64,000 nt of DNA from Anaerolineae bacterium (GTDB taxonomy: Bacteria > Chloroflexota > Anaerolineae > Promineifilales > Promineifilaceae), in the NCBI GenBank assembly GCA_023382655.1, contig JAHDWK010000001.1:173089-237088 (forward strand), read 5' to 3'. Below are positions 16,570 through 25,047 of this stretch, in pieces. Position 1 is the first letter of the stretch, and each line of letters starts with the position of its first letter. The notes under the pieces were generated by a model. That model was not told the origin of the DNA. It ran no database searches and saw only the letters and a program-made list of their open reading frames with translations. Made by a program: the position numbers and the translations under genes.

Positions 16570-17309
16570 TTCGTAAAATGTGGCTGGTTGTTTGGGTGTT
16601 GTTGGCGGTGGCGGTTACGGCCGTGTCCGCCCAAGATGCCCTGCGTCTGTCGCTCAGCCGGGATTTTGGCGCCGGTTTTGGCGCAGATATTCAAGGGCGC
16701 TTCTCTATGCACGTGGAGGGGCCGGAGGACCTGGTGCGGGTGCTGTTCTTCATTGACGACACGCAGGTAGCCGAACAGACAGCACCCCCCTTTCGTTACC
16801 AGTTCAGCACGGGCAATTTTCCCCCAGGTACACATGTGTTGCGGGCAGTGGGGTATACGGCTGACGGCCGTGAACTCACCTCCAACACCATCACCCCAAT
16901 CTTCATCACCAGCAGCGACGCCAACCGGCGCGTAGTCACAACCATCGTGCCGATCATTGCTCTGGTTATTGGCGTTGGCTTGTTCTCCTGGTGGGTAGCC
17001 AGCCGGGGCCAAAAAGCGTCCGGGCTGCCAGCCATCAATGGCCCCTTTGGCGGCGCCATTTGCCCCAAATGCCACAAACCCTTTGCTCGCCATTGGTGGG
17101 GCTTCAATGTGGTGATTGGCAAATTAGACCGCTGCCCCCACTGCCACAAATGGAGCGTGGTGCAGCGCACCCACCCTGACCTGCTGCAAGCCGCCTACGA
17201 GGCCATGCTCCAGGCCGAAAAAAGCGCAGCAGACGCCCCGACGCCGACCCCAGAAGACAAAGAAAAAACTCTCCGCAAACAGCTAGACGACTCCCGTTTT
17301 GACAACTAA
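16566..17309 (+). CDS. Secreted Ig-like domain, membrane helix and cytosolic zinc ribbon
   Basis: A 247-aa single-pass protein. The signal peptide is about residues 1-22 (ends VSAQ). An Ig-like beta domain of about 95 residues follows outside (contains VRVLFFIDD and PGTHVLRAVGYT), then a membrane helix about 122-143 (IVPIIALVIGVGLFSWWV). The cytosolic part has a zinc ribbon with CPKCHK and CPHCHK pairs, and then a charged tail. Function is unknown. The ATGA overlap with the Death-like gene suggests they act together, perhaps with this protein reading an outside state and the partner recruiting effectors inside. Confidence 0.65.
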   Translation: MIRKMWLVVWVLLAVAVTAVSAQDALRLSLSRDFGAGFGADIQGRFSMHVEGPEDLVRVLFFIDDTQVAEQTAPPFRYQFSTGNFPPGTHVLRAVGYTADGRELTSNTITPIFITSSDANRRVVTTIVPIIALVIGVGLFSWWVASRGQKASGLPAINGPFGGAICPKCHKPFARHWWGFNVVIGKLDRCPHCHKWSVVQRTHPDLLQAAYEAMLQAEKSAADAPTPTPEDKEKTLRKQLDDSRFDN

Positions 17310-17583
17310 AAAGTGTAGGCCCAGACACCGGCTTGGAAAGCCATTTTGTCACCCTGTCACCCCCTCACCCTATCACCTTTTCATCTGTAGTACCCCTGGT
17401 TTACCCCCACAGTACCAGAGTAGTTCTGCCGTCCTGGTGACATTCTCCCATTTACCATGACCCCCTATTTCCCCTATTCTATAGACAACAAACTGACTTG
17501 CTTTTCAACTCGTTTTCCTCCTCCTTCCTGGCTCCGGGGCCCCCACCTCGGAGCCACTTTTTTTATCTGGGCAGTGTCAGGCA
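17310..17583. other. Gap without recognisable gene
   Basis: A TCACCCTG/TCACCCCC octamer array lies at 17345-17385. The remainder is a C/T-rich stretch with a reading frame from 17457 that has neither coding character nor a ribosome site. Confidence 0.5.
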
Positions 17584-18054
17584 CTACTCAAGATCGGCGG
17601 CGACGGCCGTATTCTCCCCCTTTTTCTCCCTCTGAAAAATCGCCCCCAAAATAAACAATATCATCCCCAAATGAATCATCATATCCCCCACATTAAAAAT
17701 GCCCACCCGCCAGGGAGTCTGGATAAAATCCAGCACCTCGCCCACCCAGATGCGGTCTACCAGATTGCCCAACGCCCCACCGACCAGAATAGCTAACCCG
17801 GCCCGTGCCAGCCATTGTTCCCGCGGCAGGCGGTGAATATATAGCAGCAGCCCTGCCAACACCCCCAACGTCAGCCAGCCCACCAGCGGGCCAATGCCCT
17901 GAAACAGGCCAAAGGCGATCCCCCGGTTATGCGTTTCTACCAGCGTAAACAGGGCATTGAATTGGGTTGGGCCGTGTTCGGCCAGATACGCAGCCGCCCA
18001 CCATTTGCCCAGGCGGTCTGCCAGAAATGCCAGCGGGATGAGCAGGTAGATCAT
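17584..18054 (-). CDS. lspA: Lipoprotein signal peptidase II
   Basis: A 156-aa membrane aspartyl protease that removes signal peptides from lipoproteins. Four helices are visible. Family motifs are DRLGKWW at the first helix, THNRGIAFGLF, the aspartate motif GGALGNLVDR...EVLDFI and the second aspartate in FNVGDMMIHLG. The glycine in FNVGD replaces the usual alanine, but both catalytic Asp are kept. The window encodes several lipoproteins for it to act on (14248-15558, 27747-28598, 58863-59804). The gene overlaps the upstream small zinc-binding gene by 4 nt (ATGA). Confidence 0.92.
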   Translation of the reverse strand: MIYLLIPLAFLADRLGKWWAAAYLAEHGPTQFNALFTLVETHNRGIAFGLFQGIGPLVGWLTLGVLAGLLLYIHRLPREQWLARAGLAILVGGALGNLVDRIWVGEVLDFIQTPWRVGIFNVGDMMIHLGMILFILGAIFQREKKGENTAVAADLE

Positions 18055-18419
18055 TCCACATCCTCGGTATTCTCGGGTTCTGGGGTTTGGGATTTGGCGA
18101 CCAGTTCGGCCTGTTCGGCCGCTTCATATTCCGCCTGCGTCAAGAACTTGCCCCCGGTCAACTCATAACTGGTGACGTGATAGCTGCCATCCAGGTAAAC
18201 CACCGTTTCCATACGACGGAAACATTTGCTGTCCACCACCGTCTTGTGCCAGACAAAACCGCCGCCATCGCTGAGTAAATCATGCTGCTTATCGGCGCGC
18301 ACCCGCACCCGTTTGCCGCAATTGTCACACTGGAAATAGAAGTAAATGCCCGTCTTATCCACATACTCCCCGGTTGTTTTCTTCTCACCGCCACCAAACA
18401 ACTTCTTAAATAATCCCAT
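18051..18419 (-). CDS. Small protein with one CxxC zinc-binding pair
   Basis: A 122-aa soluble protein of no named family. It begins MGLFKKLFGGGEKK, has a CDNCGKRVRVRADKQHDL segment near residue 31 (one CxxC, with a third Cys in VDSKCFRR), and an acidic tail rich in Glu and Pro. It looks like a small zinc-dependent protein. It is the first gene of a two-gene unit with lspA, overlapping by 4 nt. The genes above it read the other way from about 18603. Confidence 0.65.
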   Translation of the reverse strand: MGLFKKLFGGGEKKTTGEYVDKTGIYFYFQCDNCGKRVRVRADKQHDLLSDGGGFVWHKTVVDSKCFRRMETVVYLDGSYHVTSYELTGGKFLTQAEYEAAEQAELVAKSQTPEPENTEDVE

Positions 18420-18602
18420 CGCGTTCTCCTACTTGAGCATTCGCTATAAATGGCATACACTGACGAAATATGTCATTCCAATGTACCAAAAGGTCATATC
18501 AGATGCCAGTTTCACAAACCGGAGGATGAAATGAAGCTCAACCTGCCCGGTTCATCCCCAAACGCCCGTCCACCCACATTCCCTTAACCTGAGGTAGCAG
18601 GA

Positions 18603-19364
18603 ATGTCCATGCGTATTTTGACCTACAACATTTTGGACGGGGGACACGGCCGTGAACACCTCATCCTCGAAGTCTTGCAAGCACACCAACCCGATGTGGT
18701 CTTCCTGCAAGAGTTATTCAGCCCAATCATCGCACACGATCTGGCCCAAAACCTGGATATGCAATACTTTTTTGCCGAAGGCAATTCACGCCGCCATCTG
18801 GCTTTGTTGAGCCGGTTGCCCATTATGGAGAGTCACAGCTATCACCCCTCGCCGGCTATTCATCGTGCTATTTTGTATGCCAAATTGGCAGGCCCTTTTG
18901 CCGGGCCTTTACACGTTTTTGGCGTTCATCTGGTGGCTTCGCCCTTTTTTCTTTTGGAAGGGTGGCGGTTGTGGGAAGTCAAAACCTTATTGCAGCTTGT
19001 CAATCCATTCCTGTCAGAACCTTGTCTCATTGCCGGTGACTTTAATGCCTTTTCCCCTCAAGATGAAGTCAACACAACCCATTGGCCACGATGGTTGAGA
19101 CGGCTGCTGGCCTTACAGGGCGGGTGGCTGCCTCGCCGTACCATCCAGAAAATGCTCGACGCTGGCTTAATTGACTGCTACCGTTCATTACACCCTGAGG
19201 AGCATGGATGTACCCTGGCCCCACCTGTGCCCAGTGCCCGACTAGATTACATCTTTGCAAACAGCGTGTGGCAAACCCATTTGCACAAGTGTGTTGTCAT
19301 CAACGAATCACTAGCCGTCATGTCTGCCTCTGATCACTTCCCCGTTCTAGCTGACTTCGTTTGA
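18603..19364 (+). CDS. Endonuclease/exonuclease/phosphatase (EEP) family protein
   Basis: A 253-aa protein of the EEP superfamily of metal-dependent phosphoesterases. Motifs in order are MRILTYNILDGGH (catalytic Asn), VVFLQELF (metal-binding Glu), FGVHLVASP, CLIAGDFNAFSP (Asp and Asn of the active site), LDYIFAN and the final SDHFPVLADF (Asp-His). The full catalytic set is there. Members act on DNA, RNA, phospholipids or phosphoinositides, and the substrate cannot be told. No signal peptide is seen. The start could be 18603 or the in-frame ATG at 18609. Only one ACGGCCGT is found in the gene. Confidence 0.88.
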   Translation: MSMRILTYNILDGGHGREHLILEVLQAHQPDVVFLQELFSPIIAHDLAQNLDMQYFFAEGNSRRHLALLSRLPIMESHSYHPSPAIHRAILYAKLAGPFAGPLHVFGVHLVASPFFLLEGWRLWEVKTLLQLVNPFLSEPCLIAGDFNAFSPQDEVNTTHWPRWLRRLLALQGGWLPRRTIQKMLDAGLIDCYRSLHPEEHGCTLAPPVPSARLDYIFANSVWQTHLHKCVVINESLAVMSASDHFPVLADFV

Positions 19365-19379
19365 CGAATCCTTTATTGA

Positions 19380-20210
19380 TTAGTACAAAACGCTAAAGTT
19401 CTTGAAGGCCAGCCCGGCTAGATTGTTATCCCCTGAAAACCGGGCACGTGAGATGCCTTCCTCATAGCTAAAACGCCCCGATGCGTAGATATTGAAGTCC
19501 AGCGTATCCATTTCGATCACAGCTTCCGGGTTGCCCTGCCCGACCTGCCATGTGCCTCCGGCAATGCCCGTAAGCGCCAGCGTGAACGCGCGTCCGTTCA
19601 ATTTCATTGGCAATGTGTGCCCCAGATCCCGGACGACTAATTCGTTGATACGGCCGTCATGCTCCCGTGTTTGCTCAAAATGATCGCCTGTGGCCCGGCA
19701 GACATCCAGGCGGTGCATCCAGGTATCACGGCTGTGAATGACCCACATCAGGTGGCGCATAGAGAGCCTGCCAGGAATGGGATGGGGGATAGATGCCCAC
19801 TTGACCAGACGGAATCCATAGGCCCAATTGTGGCTGGCTTTTTCGCCCGCCTGTCGCAATTCGGCGATCAACTCAGCCGGTGTCATGTCGGCCCGCTCGG
19901 CCAGTTGCAGCGCATTGATGCTGTCTTCAATCGGTTGGCCCGGCCTGCTTTTCGGCCTGGCCGTTAACTGGTGAATCATCTCCCGATAACCGGTACCGCT
20001 GGCAAAGCCACCGGCCTGATGCGCCACCATGTCGCGCACATTCCACTCCGTGCAGGCCGTGGGTTTGCTCCACTCCTCGGCGGTCAGTGATTCAATCAGG
20101 CGGATGAAGCGATCCAGTGCGGTTTGCATCAGGTCAAAGGCTTCATCAGCCGTAACATAAGGTATTTGTTCAGCGGTTATGATAGTTGATGGGGAAATGG
20201 CGAAGTTCAT
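19380..20210 (-). CDS. Maleylpyruvate isomerase-like (DinB/MDMPI fold) protein
   Basis: A 276-aa protein of the family with an N-terminal mycothiol-dependent maleylpyruvate isomerase domain (four-helix DinB fold). The metal site typical of the group is in TEWNVRDMVAHQAGG near residue 54 and a later HSRDTWMHRLDVCR. The C-terminal part (about 190-275) looks like an SCP2-type lipid-binding domain. Most such proteins are thiol-dependent enzymes of unknown substrate. The gene lies 2 nt downstream of the TetR regulator, so the two form an operon and the regulator probably controls this enzyme. Confidence 0.82.
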   Translation of the reverse strand: MNFAISPSTIITAEQIPYVTADEAFDLMQTALDRFIRLIESLTAEEWSKPTACTEWNVRDMVAHQAGGFASGTGYREMIHQLTARPKSRPGQPIEDSINALQLAERADMTPAELIAELRQAGEKASHNWAYGFRLVKWASIPHPIPGRLSMRHLMWVIHSRDTWMHRLDVCRATGDHFEQTREHDGRINELVVRDLGHTLPMKLNGRAFTLALTGIAGGTWQVGQGNPEAVIEMDTLDFNIYASGRFSYEEGISRARFSGDNNLAGLAFKNFSVLY

Positions 20211-20212
20211 TT

Positions 20213-20842
20213 TTATTCATTCTCCTTGAGGGGTATCGCTTGTTCCAGAAGGGATAAAACAACGGGCATTAAAGAGCCAAACCGTCCCTGCCCAATTGGC
20301 AGGTCTGGCTCGTTTGCCAGGTGCATGGCGGTCATGCCGTGTGCCAGAACGATCACCAGGTTCACTAGCTGCTGGCTGGAAAGCTCAGTTTCCAGTTCGG
20401 CCTTTAACTGTTCGGCACGGCCGTAAGACCAATTTAGCATTCCAAAACTCAGTTCCAGACTTTCCGGCGAGGGGACAAAACCAGGCACCGGCCGTTCAAA
20501 ACAAAGCTGATAAAGTTCAGGATTTTCCAGCGCGAAGGACATATAACCTTCAATAATAAGGCGAAGCTCATCCCGCCAGTTCGTGGCTGCTGGCGTCAAC
20601 GCCTGGATGTGTTCATCATAAAGGGTAAACCCCAACCGGAAGAGCGCATCATAGATGTCCATCTTGCCGGAAAAGTAGTTGTAAAGGGACGGGGCGCGCA
20701 TCTTCATGCGGCGGGCAAGCTCTTGCATAGAGAGGGCCGCAACCCCTTCCTCTCGCATAATTGCCCGTGCAGTATCCAGAATGGTCTGGACGGTGGCGTC
20801 ATGGTTCTGTTGTCGGCGGGGTGATGTAAGTGATTTTTTCAT
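20213..20842 (-). CDS. TetR family transcriptional regulator
   Basis: A 209-aa regulator. The helix-turn-helix is about residues 25-70 (AALSMQELARRMKMRAPSLYNYF). The C-terminal ligand domain (about 85-205) is of the WHG/TetR_C_13 kind, with AFALENPELYQLCFERPVPG. It sits first in an operon with the maleylpyruvate-isomerase-like gene. Just upstream of its start are the inverted repeat ACTAAT-ATC-ATTAGT and another CTATTAG half site, the likely operator for self-repression. The ligand is unknown. Confidence 0.9.
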   Translation of the reverse strand: MKKSLTSPRRQQNHDATVQTILDTARAIMREEGVAALSMQELARRMKMRAPSLYNYFSGKMDIYDALFRLGFTLYDEHIQALTPAATNWRDELRLIIEGYMSFALENPELYQLCFERPVPGFVPSPESLELSFGMLNWSYGRAEQLKAELETELSSQQLVNLVIVLAHGMTAMHLANEPDLPIGQGRFGSLMPVVLSLLEQAIPLKENE

Positions 20843-20848
20843 AAAAAT

Positions 20849-20863
20849 ACTAATATCATTAGT
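20849..20863. promoter_or_regulatory. Candidate TetR operator
   Basis: ACTAAT-ATC-ATTAGT is a perfect 6+6 inverted repeat located 7 nt upstream of the tetR-like start. A second ATTAG half follows at 20877-20881. The stretch is AT-rich and would overlap the promoter. Confidence 0.55.
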
Positions 20864-21061
20864 TTTTTATAATGCTATTAGTTTTTCTTACAGATGTCAA
20901 GAGTTAAAACATAAAGAAGAACATCATCCCCCCTGCCTCTGCTCACCCCATTCTCACGCTATTCGCCCGATTTTGCCGCTTGTGTTACACTGCCGCCATC
21001 TTATGCAAACTAAAACAAGCTGAGAGTGCGACTTGGCTACGTTTATTCAAGGAGACTTTCA

Positions 21062-22321
21062 GTGAGTGATTTCGAAACTTTCAACCTCCATCCGCGCATT
21101 GCGGCTGGCATCCAAACAATGGGGTATGACACCCCAACCCCTATTCAAATACAGGCCATTCCCCCCATTTTGCAAGGCAAAGACATCTTAGGCCTGGCAC
21201 AAACAGGCACCGGCAAAACGGCCGCCTTTGTGCTGCCTATTTTGCAACGGCTGATGCAAGGGCCGCGCGGCCATGTACGCGCCCTGGTGGTGGCCCCCAC
21301 CCGTGAACTGGCCGAACAGATCAACGATTCATTTGTGCAATTAGGGGAGCAGACAAAAACGCGCAGCACGGCCGTGTACGGCGGCGTCGGCGTCAATCCC
21401 CAAATTCAACGGCTCAAACAGGGCGTAGAAGTGGTGGTGGCCTGCCCCGGCCGGCTGCTCGACCACATCAACCAGAAAACGATAGACCTCTCCCGGCTGG
21501 AAGTGCTGGTGCTGGACGAAGCTGACCGCATGTGTGACATGGGCTTTTTGCCGGACATTCGTAAACTGCTCAGGCACCTACCTACCCAACGGCAAACCCT
21601 CTTTTTCTCGGCCACCATGCCGGATGATATTCGCCGCCTGAGCCATGACATCCTCAAAAATCCGGTGACGGTGCAAGTTGGGCTGACCAAACCGGCCATG
21701 ACTGTTGCCCACGCCCTTTACCCGGTGCCGCAACACCTGAAAACAGGACTGTTACTGGCCCTACTGCGCCACATGGATACCGAGTCAGTGCTGATTTTTA
21801 CACGCACCAAACACCGCGCCCGGCGTGTGGCCGAGCAGCTCAACCGCGCCGGACACAAAGCGGCGGCGCTGCAAGGTAATATGTCCCAAAACCGGCGGCA
21901 AGAAGCGATGGACGGTTTCCGCACCGGCCAGTACAAAATCATGGTGGCGACGGATATTGCCGCACGCGGGATTGACGTCTCCCAAATTTCGCATGTGATA
22001 AACTATGACATGCCCGACACGGCCGACGCCTACACCCACCGTATTGGCCGCACCGGGCGCGCTGCTAAAACGGGCGACGCTTTTACTTTTGTCACCTCAG
22101 AAGATACAGACATGATTAGAGCCATTGAGCGTGTGTTAGGGGAAAAACTGGAACGGCGGACGCTGTCCGAATTTGACTACACCGTGCCCGCGCCCACCAG
22201 AGACACCGAATTTGCCCGCCCGCCGCGCCAGCCCCGTTCGTCCCGCCCGACCCAACCGACCGGCAACCGCCCACCGAGGAATAGACAGAAAGCCAGAGTG
22301 GGGAGTGGGGCACGGCCGTAA
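21062..22321 (+). CDS. DEAD-box ATP-dependent RNA helicase (RhlE-like)
   Basis: A 419-aa RNA helicase. The motifs are all present: Q motif (FETFNLHP...TPTPIQIQAIP), motif I AQTGTGKTAA, Ia PTRELAEQ, II DEAD (LVLDEADRMCDMGF), III SAT, V ATDIAARGIDV and VI HRIGRTGRA. A short basic, Pro-rich tail at the C-terminus fits RNA binding. The start is GTG 21062, six bases after AAGGAGA (21049-21055); the frame opens upstream at 21026, but that extension precedes the ribosome site. A likely role is ribosome assembly or mRNA unfolding. Confidence 0.93.
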   Translation: MSDFETFNLHPRIAAGIQTMGYDTPTPIQIQAIPPILQGKDILGLAQTGTGKTAAFVLPILQRLMQGPRGHVRALVVAPTRELAEQINDSFVQLGEQTKTRSTAVYGGVGVNPQIQRLKQGVEVVVACPGRLLDHINQKTIDLSRLEVLVLDEADRMCDMGFLPDIRKLLRHLPTQRQTLFFSATMPDDIRRLSHDILKNPVTVQVGLTKPAMTVAHALYPVPQHLKTGLLLALLRHMDTESVLIFTRTKHRARRVAEQLNRAGHKAAALQGNMSQNRRQEAMDGFRTGQYKIMVATDIAARGIDVSQISHVINYDMPDTADAYTHRIGRTGRAAKTGDAFTFVTSEDTDMIRAIERVLGEKLERRTLSEFDYTVPAPTRDTEFARPPRQPRSSRPTQPTGNRPPRNRQKARVGSGARP

Positions 22322-22333
22322 CTCCACTCACTC

Positions 22334-22364
22334 AACCAGACAGGTTTCGCAAACCTGTCTGGTT
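22334..22364. repeat. Hairpin, AACCAGACAGGTTT type
   Basis: A perfect 14-nt inverted repeat with a 3-nt loop lies 12 nt after the helicase stop. It has no T-run. Its core CAGACAGGTTT/AAACCTGTCTG resembles the hairpins at 37555 and 40056, so it belongs to the same dispersed family and may also work as a 3' end. Confidence 0.8.
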
Positions 22365-22382
22365 GCTTAACCTCTCTCCCCT

Positions 22383-23468
22383 CTATTCAACCCATTCAAC
22401 GGGCCGTTCCAAAAAAGCACTGTATTGTTCGGCGGCGGCCAGCACCGCCTCCTGCGCCACGGCCGTCAGCGGCTGAAACAGTTCCAGGCTGATCACGGCC
22501 GTACCCCTTTTAACCTCTCGCTTCCAGATGCCCACCACCTGCCCGTCTAACACAATCACCGGGCGGAAGATGCCATTGACGGAGACAACTCGTTTATCGT
22601 AACGGCCGTCCAGTACCACATGGCGCGTTTTGTACCCCAGGTAATACTCGTCAAACGCCGGTAGCAGCCAGGCCGTGGGTGAGGGCATGGCGGGTATGGC
22701 CGGATTGTCGGACAGCCAATAAGTTTCCCCCTCCACCACCTCGGACTGCAGCTCTGTTTCGACCAGCGCCAGAGCCACCCGCGCCTCGGTTATGGTTAGT
22801 CCCGACCACCAGACAAAATCGGGTAAAGTGGCCGGGCCGTGGCTGCGGAGATAACGCCGCGCCAGTTCCGCCAGCGCCTCGTCCCGTGTGTAGGTCGGGC
22901 CAGGCGGCGTCCACTCATCCAGCAACACAAATGTCTGCTGTTTGCCCTGCATCGGGCCAAAACAGATCAGCCCGGCCAACGCCGCCTGCCCCAATATGTG
23001 ATACCCACGCTGCCCGGCGGTAGAAATACCGGCCTGCTCCAGCGTTTGCAGGATGTTGGGGCGGGAGAGGGGCTGGTTAGTTTGCAGCACCATCGTTAAC
23101 ACATCAAAACTGCGCGTCAAGGTTTCCTGGTCAAGTTCCAGTTCACGCAGACGGCCGGCGCTGCCGCTGATCAGGCGCGGCGCGAGCAGCGCCAGCAGCC
23201 AGCGAATATCGGCCGCTGTGGTCATTTGCAGCGTACCGCGCATCAGCCAGGTACGGATGATTTGTTTGTCGCTGAGGGCCTGTTCAACGGCCGTGTCCGT
23301 TATCGTGTGCCCTGAGCCGCCCCGCGCCCCTATCGCCCACTTCACGCTGGCATAATCCTGCGCCTGCATCGCCCCAAACCAGGCTACTATTTGGTCAGGT
23401 GTCGCCGCTGTTTCGGAAACCAGTCGCTGGTTATATAGCCGATGATGTACGATGTCTAAAGCAGTCAT
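22383..23468 (-). CDS. Winged-helix protein of the HTH_42 / AlkZ-like family
   Basis: A 361-aa protein of the winged-helix family that includes AlkZ/YcaQ DNA glycosylases. The N-terminal motif GAMQAQDYASVKWAIGAR carries the QxQ pair (Gln-Ala-Gln) that is catalytic in AlkZ. Further typical segments are RTWLMRGTLQMT and the C-terminal VLDGRYDKRVVSVNGIFRPVIVLDGQVVGIWKR. Members remove alkylated bases or unhook crosslinks, while many are of unknown substrate. The start overlaps the stop of the GNAT gene by 4 nt, so the two form a unit. Confidence 0.82.
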   Translation of the reverse strand: MTALDIVHHRLYNQRLVSETAATPDQIVAWFGAMQAQDYASVKWAIGARGGSGHTITDTAVEQALSDKQIIRTWLMRGTLQMTTAADIRWLLALLAPRLISGSAGRLRELELDQETLTRSFDVLTMVLQTNQPLSRPNILQTLEQAGISTAGQRGYHILGQAALAGLICFGPMQGKQQTFVLLDEWTPPGPTYTRDEALAELARRYLRSHGPATLPDFVWWSGLTITEARVALALVETELQSEVVEGETYWLSDNPAIPAMPSPTAWLLPAFDEYYLGYKTRHVVLDGRYDKRVVSVNGIFRPVIVLDGQVVGIWKREVKRGTAVISLELFQPLTAVAQEAVLAAAEQYSAFLERPVEWVE

Positions 23469-23929
23469 GTTGATCGCGCCTTATCCGAGAGTTGTAAATG
23501 CAGCAGGGGATACGGCTTGCCCATGCCATCAAGCTCGGAACGGCCGTTAACGACAAATCCCATATGCAAATAAAACCCCACAGCCTGTTCGTTTTGCTCG
23601 TTCACGTCTAGCGCGTTAGCGTGGAAGATTTCGATGGCATAGTTGAGCAGTTGGCGACCAGCCCCCAGGCCACGCGCCTCTGGATGAATGAACAACATCT
23701 CCACTTTGCCCTCCTCCACCGCCACAAAACCGGCCACCTGACCACCGTCATCGCGGACACAGGCCAATTGCGGTATGTGGGGCAGCGCCTCCCACACCAG
23801 GGGCCGGAAAATTTCAATATCGGTTTCGCGCACAAAGTGATGCGTCGCCCGGACAGAGGCTTCCCATACCGCTACCACACGCGGGAAATCTTCAGGCTGA
23901 ATGGGGGAAATGTCGGGTTGGATATACAT
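23465..23929 (-). CDS. GNAT-family N-acetyltransferase
   Basis: A 154-aa acyl-CoA-dependent acetyltransferase. The acetyl-CoA-binding motif is in EARGLGAGRQLLNYAIE near residue 92, after the beta-strand MLFIHP; the end GFYLHMGFVVNGRSELD is also typical. The substrate cannot be told. The start at 23929 (MYIQPDISPIQPEDF) is where the fold begins; the frame stays open upstream to 24304, but that part has no family resemblance and overlaps a decayed region. It is cotranscribed with the AlkZ-like gene. Confidence 0.87.
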   Translation of the reverse strand: MYIQPDISPIQPEDFPRVVAVWEASVRATHHFVRETDIEIFRPLVWEALPHIPQLACVRDDGGQVAGFVAVEEGKVEMLFIHPEARGLGAGRQLLNYAIEIFHANALDVNEQNEQAVGFYLHMGFVVNGRSELDGMGKPYPLLHLQLSDKARST

Positions 23930-24259
23930 TTTCTTCGCTGTTGCCAGTGGTAGGTCAACGCAGTCAGTCCCACCTGCCACTGGCCTTATCTCATCCGGTT
24001 GCCAACGACCGTGACTATACCGGAAATAGGCAAACTGGTGTAGAGGTCGCCTGGTGTGTAGCTTGCGTCTTGATACAACCCATCCGCTACCGGAGAGGTA
24101 GTAATCACCGGAATAGGTGAAAGTGTCCTGGCGGGGGCCGCCACCCGGCCGGCCGCCTGGCTCGCCTATCGTGCCAGAGCCATCATTACCACTGGTGACA
24201 TTCAGGCCATCATCACTGGAGGCAATGGTGATAAGGTGATGCTGGGGTGAGGGCTGGCG
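23930..24259. other. Decayed region without recognisable gene
   Basis: The minus-strand frame of the GNAT gene remains open here and reads a Gly/Arg/Ser-rich sequence of no known family. Only one ACGGCCGT-like site is missing its match, and neither strand gives a convincing gene. Together with the two remnants that follow, it looks like degraded DNA. Confidence 0.45.
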
Positions 24260-24261
24260 CA

Positions 24262-24600
24262 GAGCGCCGTGGTGGTTGAAGTGGAGGTGGACACGGTTGG
24301 GCAAGACGCGGGTGTTGCGGGTGTGGCAAAATCTGGCAATCGGCCGTACTTATTACCCCGATATGGCCCGCAGCCAGGTGCATGGGGCGGTTATTCAGGG
24401 GATTGGCTACGCCCTATACGAGGAGAAGGTTCTGGACAAGGCCACCGGCCAAAACCGCGACCTTTGCCCAGGCGGCTCACATAGCTACGGAGGGCGTATC
24501 GCCGCTGCCGCAGACAGGGTACAAGGTTCCGCTGCTGGTTGGCGCGGTGTTAGAAACTTTAGAGCGGGCGTTTAAGCGCATCTGGGGCGGCGAAGGCTAA
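24262..24600 (+). pseudogene. Remnants of molybdenum hydroxylase (xanthine dehydrogenase-type) subunits
   Basis: Three short stretches in different frames match xanthine/aldehyde dehydrogenase proteins. VVEVEVDT (from about 24270) and then, shifted, SQVHGAVIQGIGYALYEE (about 24369-24423) come from the C-terminal half of the molybdopterin-binding subunit. After another frame change, EGVSPLPQTGYKVPLLVG (about 24497-24550) resembles the end of the FAD-binding subunit. The pieces of two subunits are joined by a deletion and broken by frameshifts, so this is a dead operon relic. Confidence 0.7.
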
Positions 24601-24852
24601 ACCCCTGGGATAGTTGTGGGCCAAAGATCACACCGGGTAGCATGAGGCGTGGATGGCGGTCACGGCCGTTTTCTATTTCCTCTATCCCCCCGCCAGCCCC
24701 ATGTGCAACTTTTTTTGCACCATACTGGCCGCAAATATCAGACAAGTCAAGCTAACACCTGGCCTACAACCCGGTATAATCACGGCCATGCTGCTGGCAT
24801 CATCTACACGCGCGTTGGTAGATTTAGGTGATGGGGCGCAGGTCACGGCCGT

Positions 24853-25047
24853 GACTATTTGCGCCTCATCTATGGCCCGGAATACACTTTGCCGGACAAC
24901 CTCAACCGGCTGCGTCAGCGCAACGTTTCGCGCAAGCGATTCCTGGCGCTGCGTGAATTTGCCCTGGGCCTTGAGGCGCTGGAACGATTTGTATGGCGCG
25001 AGCCGCTGCGCCGGGTGCATGAATGTGTGTTTGCGGTGCTGGCTATG
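24853..25047 (+). pseudogene. C-terminal remnant of a polynucleotide kinase-phosphatase (Pnkp-like)
   Basis: About 64 codons read LRLIYGPEYTLPDNLNRLR, then LALREFALGLEALERFV and REPLRRVHECVFAVLA. This is the conserved end of the ligase-like domain of bacterial Pnkp, the RNA repair enzyme that partners with Hen1. Everything upstream (kinase, phosphatase and most of the ligase domain) is missing. The frame continues straight into the MFS gene, replacing the normal last few residues of Pnkp. It is therefore a relic whose end now precedes the exporter start. Confidence 0.72.

Noticed and set aside
17457-17654. 65-codon frame in the gap before lspA
   Set aside because: It has no ribosome site, its sequence is low in complexity (Pro/Ser), and it ends inside lspA on the opposite strand.
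24788-24850. Leaderless gene starting at 24788 after TATAAT
   Set aside because: The -10 (24775-24780) is good, but the frame soon runs antisense-like across the Pnkp relic with no family match; it may be the relic promoter of a lost gene.
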